Positions 1 through 4,995 of a stretch of DNA of 5,133 nucleotides are shown here, one piece after another. The position numbers were made by a program, and so were the translations under genes. Source of the stretch: Candidatus Nitrosopumilus sp. (GTDB lineage Archaea; Thermoproteota; Nitrososphaeria; Nitrososphaerales; Nitrosopumilaceae); contig JABDKK010000035.1 in NCBI GenBank assembly GCA_013002265.1, positions 1 through 5,133 on the forward strand, written 5' to 3'. The notes beneath the pieces were generated by a model. It saw only the letters and a list, made by a program, of their open reading frames with translations, was not told the DNA's origin and made no database searches. Within the stretch, counting starts at the first letter, position 1, and each line of letters opens with the position of its first letter.

Positions 1-248
1 GTGGAAGTAGTGCAATGGTATTCAGTGGAGTCATACAACCAGAATACAAAGAGATTGTGAAAGATATGAATTTAGAAGCAGAGATTGGAGATAGAAGAAA
101 ATTGACATGGGAAGAATATGAAGAACTTCATGAAAACAAACTGCTTCCCGAAGAATCAATGGTTCATTCAAAGAAAGAATTCGTACTAGTTAATGTAAAT
201 ACTGATAAAGAATCTAGAGGCGAAAGACGCTACATCTTTAATGAATAA
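1..248 (+). CDS. Hydroxymethylglutaryl-CoA synthase, C-terminal end (partial)
   Basis: This is the last 82 or so codons of a gene that begins before the window; the reading frame is open from base 3 and ends with TAA at 246-248. The first readable residues, GSSAMVFSGV, match the glycine/serine-rich 'YGSG...' segment close to the C-terminus of HMG-CoA synthases. The tail, with RRKLTWEEYEELHE and then FVLVNV...RGERRYIF, resembles the C-terminal part of that family, where a short beta segment precedes a basic 'RRxY' end. HMG-CoA synthase condenses acetyl-CoA with acetoacetyl-CoA in the cytoplasm, feeding the mevalonate route to archaeal isoprenoid lipids. The catalytic Cys and His lie outside the window, so the call rests on the tail alone. 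An internal ATG at 15 is not the real start, because the frame continues upstream without interruption. Confidence 0.75.
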   Translation, partial: GSSAMVFSGVIQPEYKEIVKDMNLEAEIGDRRKLTWEEYEELHENKLLPEESMVHSKKEFVLVNVNTDKESRGERRYIFNE

Positions 249-326
249 ATTTCATAAAAATAATTTCAAATTTCTCAAAACAGGTTTTAAAAACACACCA
301 TAATGATGAAAAATAGAGTTTTCACA

Positions 327-367
327 GAATTAAAAAATAGTCTATTTGACGACGGGTTTTTTAATTC
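327..367. terminator. Perfect 11-bp inverted repeat with T6 tract at a convergent junction
   Basis: GAATTAAAAAA at 327-337 is perfectly complementary to TTTTTTAATTC at 357-367, with a 19-nt spacer. The repeat straddles the stop codon (342-344) of the minus-strand microprotein gene and lies about 80 nt past the HMG-CoA synthase stop. Either transcript would end in a hairpin with a run of six U. Archaeal termination depends mainly on U-tracts, so a bidirectional terminator is a reasonable inference, though the stem is AU-rich and weak. Confidence 0.45.
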
Positions 368-491
368 CCCATTTTTGTTCAAATTCCTCTTTAGTAATAG
401 GAATTTTGGATTTGCATTTTAGACACCGACGCATCTTAGTATGCTTGGAAAATCTCCAAACATGTGCTTCACTTTTTTGATGACAGTTCAT
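342..491 (-). CDS. 49-aa Cys/His-rich microprotein, putative zinc-binding
   Basis: A 49-residue protein on the minus strand starts with ATG (489-491) and stops with TAG (342-344). I do not recognise a named family. It has C3-H4 near the N-terminus, H10 and H17, and a CLKC pair at C23/C26, followed by a lysine/glutamate-rich tail (PITKEEFEQKWGI, 31-43) likely to be helical. C3 or a histidine together with the C23/C26 pair could bind one zinc ion, as in small zinc ribbons; this is inferred. It is strongly basic, so nucleic acid or ribosome contact is possible. Support for being real comes from coherent coding sequence, an ATG 25-26 nt from a TATA-like CTTAAG (leaderless geometry), and a tidy fit between neighbours: 35 nt after the stop of the next minus-strand gene and convergent with the HMG-CoA synthase gene. 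Confidence 0.65.
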   Translation of the reverse strand: MNCHQKSEAHVWRFSKHTKMRRCLKCKSKIPITKEEFEQKWGIKKPVVK

Positions 492-513
492 GGTAACCTA
501 AATTTTCTATTGA

Positions 514-519
514 CTTAAG
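514..519 (-). promoter_or_regulatory. TATA-like element of the 49-aa microprotein gene
   Basis: CTTAAG on the minus strand is centred 25.5 nt from the A of the ATG at 491. That is the distance expected if transcription begins at the start codon. It lies between two same-strand genes, so the downstream gene can have its own promoter. Confidence 0.45.
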
Positions 520-526
520 CGTGTTG

Positions 527-673
527 TTACTTGAATAATTCCAATTCTTGCAAAATTTTACTCATAGAATGCTTCCATCCCCTCATTGCATCAATAGTAT
601 TGGGACGATTTTCTTCCAACTCTTTTTTTTGTTTAAGAAGTTCCTGATGCCTCTTATCACCAATTCTATTCAA
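527..673 (-). CDS. 48-aa charged helical microprotein
   Basis: A minus-strand frame runs from TTG (671-673) to TAA (527-529), 48 residues. No family is recognised. The sequence is dominated by K, E, Q and L: residues 5-21 (around HQELLKQKKELEE) and 34-48 (KHSMSKILQELELFK) look like two amphipathic helices separated by NRPNTIDAMRGW, which contains a turn-forming Pro and a Trp. It may be a small helical hairpin that binds a partner; that is inference. TTG is chosen because an in-frame TGA lies only two codons upstream, the next ATG (codon 30) would remove most of the protein, and a TATA-like TTAATTTAA is centred 26 nt upstream of the TTG. It is divergent from the zinc-finger microprotein gene at 797 and is followed by another small gene on the same strand. 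Confidence 0.6.
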   Translation of the reverse strand: MNRIGDKRHQELLKQKKELEENRPNTIDAMRGWKHSMSKILQELELFK

Positions 674-681
674 TGTTCAAA

Positions 682-716
682 ACCCATCTAGGCGTTAAAT
701 TAAGCATGTGATGGGT
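682..716. promoter_or_regulatory. Inverted repeat ACCCATC-N21-GATGGGT centred on a TATA element
   Basis: ACCCATC at 682-688 and GATGGGT at 710-716 are exact inverted copies. Their dyad centre, base 699, coincides with the centre of the TATA-like TTAATTTAA (695-703) that serves the minus-strand gene starting at 673. A dimeric regulator bound here would cover the TATA element, a standard way of repressing archaeal promoters. The regulator is unknown, and seven-base arms can occur by chance. Confidence 0.35.
695..703 (-). promoter_or_regulatory. TATA-like element of the 48-aa microprotein gene
   Basis: On the minus strand this reads TTAATTTAA, centred at 699, which is 26 nt from the first base of the TTG start at 673. 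This matches a leaderless archaeal transcript and is the main reason for accepting the TTG start. Confidence 0.5.
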
Positions 717-768
717 ACAATAGATGTCAATCTCGATATTTCATTTGTTTTATTGTACAAACACTTGC

Positions 769-776
769 TTATTATG
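769..776 (+). promoter_or_regulatory. TATA-like element of the C2H2 microprotein gene
   Basis: TTATTATG is centred about 25 nt upstream of the ATG at 797, giving leaderless geometry. An 8-base palindrome, TTGTACAA (753-760), sits just upstream of it. The promoter could also drive the 182-aa gene at 957. Confidence 0.5.
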
Positions 777-796
777 ACAAACGCCATAGGAAATTC

Positions 797-919
797 ATGA
801 ATTCAACTGCATGGAAATGCTACAGATGTGATTTGACTTTCAAAGAAAAGCCAATTGCCGCAATTCATAATGATCTATCACAACACCCTATCGGAAAAAT
901 AGAATTAATTTCAGGGTAA
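797..919 (+). CDS. 40-aa single C2H2-type zinc-finger microprotein
   Basis: This 40-residue protein runs from ATG at 797 to TAA at 917-919. It carries C8, C11, F15, H24 and H30, giving C-x2-C-x3-F-x8-H-x5-H, the spacing of a classical C2H2 zinc finger (C-x2-4-C-x12-H-x3-5-H); W6 occupies the usual aromatic position two residues before the first Cys. The hydrophobic core Leu usually found three residues before the first His is replaced by Ala (A21). The whole protein is essentially one finger with a short tail (KIELISG). A lone finger could bind DNA or RNA weakly, or mediate protein contact; the sequence does not decide this. The frame is open upstream back to a TAA at 701-703 but has no other start, and the TATA-like element at 769-776 fits this ATG. 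It ends 37 nt before the 182-aa gene on the same strand, so the two may be co-transcribed. Confidence 0.7.
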   Translation: MNSTAWKCYRCDLTFKEKPIAAIHNDLSQHPIGKIELISG

Positions 920-956
920 ATCCAAATACAAGTGGATTTTTAAGAAATACAATACA

Positions 957-1505
957 ATGTCAGATGAATCAAACCCTATCAAGGATTACATTTTTGATTA
1001 TATAGAAAGCTCAGAATCAATTCCAAATTTAATTTCTGAGAAAAAATTTGATTTGATAATTGATGATATCATAGATAATTGTTATGATAAAATAATTGAA
1101 ATGGATGAAAAAGATGAAGCGGTTGGAGTTTTAGCAACAGGGTTACTTCATTATCTATTAACAAATGCACTAATTGCAAGCCAAAGAAAGGTAAATCACA
1201 AAGGGATTGAGTTGGACATTGTAATTCCAGATATCAAAACATTAGAAAAAGATCAAAAAAAATCACTAGTAATTTGTATACCAAAATCTTCAGACATTGA
1301 TGTAATTAATAATAAAATAACAGAATTGAAAAAAATTCAACACGAAAAGGAAAACATTTGGGTGGTATTATCAAAAAACATACCAGTCACAAAAAAATCA
1401 TTTATTTTATCTAAAGAAAATAATTCTTTTAGGAAAATCATCTTTGAAATTGCACAGTTTACCAATGTGAGCGGTACAAGTAAATTCAAAATACTACGCA
1501 TATGA
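957..1505 (+). CDS. 182-aa protein of unknown function, possible degenerate restriction-endonuclease-like fold
   Basis: I do not recognise a named family. The N-terminal 50 residues are acidic and helical (many D and E). A helix follows at about 55-78 (GLLHYLLTNALIASQRK), then a strand ELDIVIPD (85-92), a strand SLVICIPK (103-110), a helix (115-130) and a strand NIWVVLSK (133-140). That helix-strand-strand-helix-strand order, with D87 at the first strand and K110 ending the second, recalls the PD-(D/E)xK nuclease core. However, the acidic residue expected two positions before K110 is an Ile, so it would be inactive or the resemblance is chance. There is no signal peptide or membrane segment, so it is probably cytoplasmic. 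ATG at 957 has no convincing Shine-Dalgarno sequence. A TTTTTAAG at 937-944 is too close to be its TATA box, which favours transcription together with the small zinc-finger gene upstream. It converges on the symporter gene. Confidence 0.8.
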   Translation: MSDESNPIKDYIFDYIESSESIPNLISEKKFDLIIDDIIDNCYDKIIEMDEKDEAVGVLATGLLHYLLTNALIASQRKVNHKGIELDIVIPDIKTLEKDQKKSLVICIPKSSDIDVINNKITELKKIQHEKENIWVVLSKNIPVTKKSFILSKENNSFRKIIFEIAQFTNVSGTSKFKILRI

Positions 1506-1561
1506 TTAACTAGAATTCAATATACAAAGACAGTATCTTCCCAGTAAATTTATTAGAATAT

Positions 1562-2842
1562 CTAATCCCGTGTAAGTTTATCAAACACACAACTAGCCGT
1601 AAGATCACCTGTAACATTTACCATAGTTCTAATCATATCCAAAATTCTATCAACAGAAAGTAATAATAAAATTCCAACAGGTGGGATTCCAACTGTTATG
1701 AGTATGGTAGACAAAACAATTACACCAGCTCCTGGAACAGCAGGAGTTCCAATAGATGCCAAAAGTGAGGTTATGATTATAACTAATATAGATAGCATAC
1801 TCAATTCAATAGCAAAAAGCTGTGCCAAAAAGAAGACAGCTATTACTTGATACAAGGCAGTACCATCCATATTCACAGTAGTTCCAAGTGGAATTACAAA
1901 TTTTGAAACTCTTGTGTCTATCTTAAGATCCTCTTCTGCAGTCTTTAATGTCATAGGCATTGTTGCCATTGAGCTTGCTGTTGAAAAAGCCAAAGTTTGC
2001 GGATTACGAAATTTTGAGAATGTAGAAGTTATAGGTCTCTTTGCAACAAACTTTAAGATCAATGCATATACCAACAGCATAATACCAAGACCAAGAACAA
2101 CTGTTCCCATATATGCCCCTAATCCAACCATGGTTTCAATTCCAACCGTGGCAACCATACCAACTATCAACCCAAAAACTGCAAACGGTACAATCTTCAT
2201 AGAAATTAGTAAAATGTGCAATGTTATTTTTTGAATTGATTCCAATACATCCAGTAGAGGTTTGACAGATTCTTTTGGAAGTACTGCCATTGATAATCCT
2301 ACAATGAGCGCCATTATCAAAATGCTAAACATCTGCCCTTCAAGATATGAGGAAATTGGATTTCTTGGAATAATGTTGGACACTACATTTGGAATATCAT
2401 CTAACGAAAAACCTTCTGTAACTTTCAATTCATCATCGGAAAGATCGTGTGTTTCTTGTAACGCAGTAAGATCTAAAATACTTCCAGGCGCTATAATTGA
2501 TGCAAGGGATACTGCTACAAGTATTGCAATTGTCGTAGTAATTACAAAATATGTGGCAATTCCCAATCCAAGAGTTTTTAGTTTATCTTTTGCTCCTAAA
2601 TTAGTAATAGCCACTACAATTGATGTGAAAATTAACGGAACAATAATCATCAAAATTATACTCAAAAATATGTTAGCAGGAATTTTGAGATATGATGATA
2701 AAGAATCTAATGCATCATCGTTTAGGCCAACACCGACATCCTCTCCTAAAATCAATCCAACTCCTAATCCAATGAGCAAAGAAAGTATTACTTGAAGCCA
2801 CAAATTTTTGAAAATATAATTCTTAAATGACATTTTATTCAC
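1562..2842 (-). CDS. SLC1/DAACS-family acidic amino acid or dicarboxylate:cation symporter
   Basis: This 426-aa membrane protein belongs to the GltPh/GltP/DctA family, which imports aspartate, glutamate or C4-dicarboxylates with Na+ or H+ by an elevator mechanism. Multiple hydrophobic helices start at about residue 14. Hairpin HP1 carries STASSMATMP (287-296), the helix-7 motif NMDGT is at 324-328, and HP2 has SIGTPAVPGAG (363-373). TM8 has D398, D402, R405, T406, N409 and D413, matching the GltPh series D390/D394/R397/T398/N401/D405. The retained TM8 Arg implies a substrate with a second carboxylate; the GltPh HP1 Arg276 position is Ala here (A289). Length is typical for the family. The GTG start (2840-2842) overlaps the bioD stop by 4 nt (GTGA), implying translational coupling; ATG at 2833 is an alternative start. 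Its position in the bio locus raises the possibility of a biotin-related dicarboxylate such as pimelate, but this is inference. The true substrate is open. Confidence 0.93.
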   Translation of the reverse strand: MNKMSFKNYIFKNLWLQVILSLLIGLGVGLILGEDVGVGLNDDALDSLSSYLKIPANIFLSIILMIIVPLIFTSIVVAITNLGAKDKLKTLGLGIATYFVITTTIAILVAVSLASIIAPGSILDLTALQETHDLSDDELKVTEGFSLDDIPNVVSNIIPRNPISSYLEGQMFSILIMALIVGLSMAVLPKESVKPLLDVLESIQKITLHILLISMKIVPFAVFGLIVGMVATVGIETMVGLGAYMGTVVLGLGIMLLVYALILKFVAKRPITSTFSKFRNPQTLAFSTASSMATMPMTLKTAEEDLKIDTRVSKFVIPLGTTVNMDGTALYQVIAVFFLAQLFAIELSMLSILVIIITSLLASIGTPAVPGAGVIVLSTILITVGIPPVGILLLLSVDRILDMIRTMVNVTGDLTASCVFDKLTRD

Positions 2843-3525
2843 TTTAAAATTAATTTCATGTTAAGATTTTTCTTAAAAATTTCATACATGGAAGAATCAC
2901 TCAAGTCTCCGATAAAAGGAATTACGCCTAAGATAGGCACTCCAGTCAAATTCTTTAAATCACGTGTAAGTTCTTTTGTGTTGTATCCATCTGAATCAAA
3001 ATCATTGATGATTATTCCCTTAATCGGGATTTTGTATTTTTTGCACATATCTACTGTCATGATAGTATGATTTACGGTTCCAACTTTAGTTCTAGCAACG
3101 ATTATTGCAGGAATTTTCATTTCTTTAATCAGATTAGCAATAAAGTAATCCTTGAGAATAGGAGTCATTATTCCACCCATACCTTCAACTAGTAATATTG
3201 AATGAAGTTTCGAGAGTTTTTTAAAATTTGTCAGGACAGAATTAATGTTCGGTTTTATTTTGAGGGTTTTCCATGCAGTATATGGGGAAGCGGGCATTGG
3301 AAAGAATTGAGGATTTACTAGTTTTTCAGGATCATTTACTTGTGCAGATTTTGATAAAATTTCTACATCTTCGGATTTGAATCCCTTCTTTTGAGCAGTT
3401 CCAGCTGCAAATGGCTTCATCACACCAACATCAACACCCATTTTCCTCAAAGTCACAGACAATCCTGCAGTGATGTATGTTTTACCCACGTCAGTATCAG
3501 TTCCGGTTATGAAAAATGAGTTCAT
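2839..3525 (-). CDS. bioD: Dethiobiotin synthetase (ATP-dependent)
   Basis: BioD closes the ureido ring of biotin: 7,8-diaminopelargonate + CO2 + ATP give dethiobiotin, in the cytoplasm. The 228-aa protein has the P-loop GTDTDVGKT (8-16, with K15 and T16), MKP with the catalytic Lys K37, SED at 51-53, the segment PQFFPMPASPYTAW (72-85) corresponding to the substrate loop, VEGMGG (113-118) with the Mg-binding Glu E114, TKVGTVNHTIMT (146-157), and IIIND (171-175) with the adenine-recognising Asn. Length equals the family norm (about 225 aa). ATG at 3525 is given as the start. A TTG one codon upstream (3528) would also fit and lies at exact leaderless distance (25.5 nt) from the TATA-like GATTAATC. 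The gene is divergent from bioA, with 74 nt between the starts, and is coupled to the downstream symporter through a 4-nt overlap. Confidence 0.95.
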   Translation of the reverse strand: MNSFFITGTDTDVGKTYITAGLSVTLRKMGVDVGVMKPFAAGTAQKKGFKSEDVEILSKSAQVNDPEKLVNPQFFPMPASPYTAWKTLKIKPNINSVLTNFKKLSKLHSILLVEGMGGIMTPILKDYFIANLIKEMKIPAIIVARTKVGTVNHTIMTVDMCKKYKIPIKGIIINDFDSDGYNTKELTRDLKNLTGVPILGVIPFIGDLSDSSMYEIFKKNLNMKLILK

Positions 3526-3549
3526 CAAGAATAAACAAAATGTGTAATT

Positions 3550-3557
3550 GATTAATC
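3550..3557 (-). promoter_or_regulatory. TATA-like element of the bioD-symporter unit
   Basis: GATTAATC is its own reverse complement and is centred 28.5 nt from the bioD ATG at 3525, or 25.5 nt from the TTG at 3528. The transcript is therefore leaderless or has a leader of only a few nt. Confidence 0.4.
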
Positions 3558-3568
3558 TTATCGTTTGG

Positions 3569-3576
3569 TTATTAAG
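3569..3576 (+). promoter_or_regulatory. TATA-like element of bioA
   Basis: TTATTAAG lies about 26-27 nt upstream of the TTG start at 3600, consistent with a leaderless bioA transcript. It is only 15 nt from the bioD element, so the two divergent promoters are nearly back to back. A regulator binding between them could control both. Confidence 0.45.
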
Positions 3577-3599
3577 AAGATTAGCAATAAGAGATTTGT

Positions 3600-4922
3600 T
3601 TGAAGAAAACTAGTTTTGTTTGGCATCCAAACACACAGATGAAGGAATGGGATTCTTTTGATCAAATAAAAAGTGCAAAAGGAGTATGGCTAGTAGATTC
3701 AAAAGGAAACAAAATACTAGATGCCGTTGGTTCAATGTGGTGTAATGTTTGGGGGCATTCAAATCCAAAACTAATCAACGCAATTACTACTCAAAGTAAA
3801 AAACTGCAGCATTCATCAATGTTCAATCTAACTAATGAACCTGCAGAAAAACTAGCAGAATACCTAGTAAAAATATCTCCAAAAATGGATAAAGTGTTTT
3901 ATTCAGATAATGGCTCATCGGCAATGGAAATAGCCATAAAATTAGCATTACAATATTGGAAAAATATCGGAGAGAAAAATAAAACAAGAATAGCAACTCT
4001 AGAAAATGGCTATCATGGAGATACATTCGGTGCAATGTCAGTAGGATATGTTCCAGAATTTTTTGGAAAATTCAAAAAGCAGCTATTTACAACATTACAA
4101 TTTCCAGTTCCAAACAAATACAGAATTCCAAAAGAATTTTCTTTTTTAGATTATCAGAATCAATGTATAGAAAAAATTGAGAAAGAATTCTCACAAAAAA
4201 ATAACATTGCGGCATTTATCATGGAAAGTGGCGCACAGGTTGCAGGTGGAGTGATAATCTATCCAAAAGATTTTCAGAGAAAAATAAGTTTGTTATGTAA
4301 AAAATACAACATACTTTTTGTTTTAGATGAAATTGCAACGGGTTTTGGAAGACTTGGATCTATGTTTCAATACGAAGAACAAAAAAGTATACCGGACATA
4401 GTGGCATACGGAAAAATGTTAACAGGAGGTTATCTCACACTAGCTGCAACTTTAGCAAATAAGAAAGTGTATGATTCCTTTTTAGGAGAATTCAACGATT
4501 GGAAGCATCTATTTCACGGTCACACATACACTGGCAATCCAATTGCATCATCTGTAGCATTAGAAAATCTCAAGATGTATAAAAAATATAATTTAATTAA
4601 AAAAATCCAAAAGACATCAAAAGTTTTTGAGCAATACTATCAACGAATTTCAGAAATTGATATTGTTGGAGATATCAGACATAAAGGAATGCTCATGGGA
4701 ATAGAATTGGTATCAAACAAAAGAAAAAAGACGCCAATCACTACCAAAAAATCAATCAACAAAATATTTTTTGAGGAAGGGAAAAAGAACGGAATCTATC
4801 TCAGAACTCTTGGAAATATAGTGATGTTAGTACCTCCATTGGCAATAACTGAATCTGAACTAAATTTACTCTTAGAGAGAACCATATCCACCATAGAATC
4901 AGCAAAATCCAAAATTATTTGA
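3600..4922 (+). CDS. bioA: 7,8-Diaminopelargonate aminotransferase (PLP-dependent)
   Basis: BioA converts 7-keto-8-aminopelargonate to 7,8-diaminopelargonate, the substrate of BioD encoded next door. This 440-aa class-III aminotransferase shows WHPNTQM (8-14), GSMWCNVWGH (44-53), the PLP-phosphate loop DNGSSAMEIAIK (103-114), YHGDTFGAMSVG (138-149, Y138), DEIATGFGR (243-251, with D243 contacting the PLP ring nitrogen), GKMLTGGYLTLAATL (271-285, Schiff-base Lys K272), HGHTYTGNP (306-314) and the substrate-binding Arg R402. The start is TTG at 3600: an in-frame TAA lies at 3588-3590, and the next ATG (codon 14) would remove the conserved WHP motif. Two pocket positions differ from E. coli BioA: its Tyr17 is N11, and its first Trp of the W52-W53 pair is M46. 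E. coli BioA uses S-adenosylmethionine as amino donor; the Bacillus enzyme uses lysine. The donor here is uncertain. Confidence 0.95.
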   Translation: MKKTSFVWHPNTQMKEWDSFDQIKSAKGVWLVDSKGNKILDAVGSMWCNVWGHSNPKLINAITTQSKKLQHSSMFNLTNEPAEKLAEYLVKISPKMDKVFYSDNGSSAMEIAIKLALQYWKNIGEKNKTRIATLENGYHGDTFGAMSVGYVPEFFGKFKKQLFTTLQFPVPNKYRIPKEFSFLDYQNQCIEKIEKEFSQKNNIAAFIMESGAQVAGGVIIYPKDFQRKISLLCKKYNILFVLDEIATGFGRLGSMFQYEEQKSIPDIVAYGKMLTGGYLTLAATLANKKVYDSFLGEFNDWKHLFHGHTYTGNPIASSVALENLKMYKKYNLIKKIQKTSKVFEQYYQRISEIDIVGDIRHKGMLMGIELVSNKRKKTPITTKKSINKIFFEEGKKNGIYLRTLGNIVMLVPPLAITESELNLLLERTISTIESAKSKII

Positions 4923-4923
4923 C

Positions 4924-4954
4924 GGTTAACCCCCTTGATACAGATAGGTTAACC
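4924..4954. promoter_or_regulatory. BirA-type biotin operator
   Basis: Two identical GGTTAACC blocks (4924-4931 and 4947-4954) are separated by 15 nt. The well-known BirA operator is TTGTAAACC, a 14-16 nt spacer, then GGTTTACAA; the inner TTAACC/GGTTAA halves and the spacing fit it well. The site begins 2 nt after the bioA stop and ends 12 nt before the bioB TATA box. Because each block is self-complementary, the RNA could also form an 8-bp hairpin. The presence of a DNA-binding BirA in this organism is inferred, not seen. Confidence 0.65.
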
Positions 4955-4966
4955 TTTCCATTATTG

Positions 4967-4974
4967 TTATAAAT
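4967..4974 (+). promoter_or_regulatory. TATA box of bioB
   Basis: TTATAAAT is the best match to an archaeal TATA box in the window. It is centred 25.5 nt upstream of the bioB ATG at 4996, so transcription should begin at or next to the start codon. It indicates that bioB has its own promoter instead of relying only on read-through from bioA. Confidence 0.65.
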
Positions 4975-4995
4975 GGATTAATTATAATCATCATT

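Noticed and set aside
753..760. Palindrome TTGTACAA upstream of the 797 promoter, with GTACAA also at 715-720
   Set aside because: An 8-base palindrome in AT-rich DNA is expected by chance; kept only as a note, without evidence for binding.
937..944. TTTTTAAG as the TATA box of the 182-aa gene
   Set aside because: Its centre is only about 16 nt from the ATG at 957, too close for the archaeal 25-nt spacing; no in-frame start fits downstream.
1506..1561. Search for a terminator in the gap between the convergent 182-aa and symporter genes
   Set aside because: No convincing hairpin or long T-tract is visible on either strand.
1914..2795. Two plus-strand open frames (1914-2234 and 2262-2795) opposite the symporter gene
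   Set aside because: They are antisense to a gene with clear family motifs, their translations are low-complexity I/T/S/N-rich shadows, and no promoter geometry supports them.
2858..3070. Plus-strand open frame opposite bioD
   Set aside because: It lies fully antisense to conserved bioD sequence and has no recognisable features.
3542..3575. Second BirA-like site between bioD and bioA (GTGTAATTG-N16-GGTTATTAA)
   Set aside because: The spacing fits, but only 11 of 18 positions match the consensus in AT-rich DNA and the two halves are not symmetric with each other.
3832..4035. Minus-strand open frame opposite bioA
   Set aside because: It is a shadow of the conserved PLP-binding region of bioA; the hydrophobic translation is a by-product of the opposite-strand codons.
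4924..4960. The GGTTAACC pair read as a hairpin terminator of bioA
   Set aside because: An 8-bp stem is possible, but only three T follow it, and the sequence and spacing match a BirA operator better.
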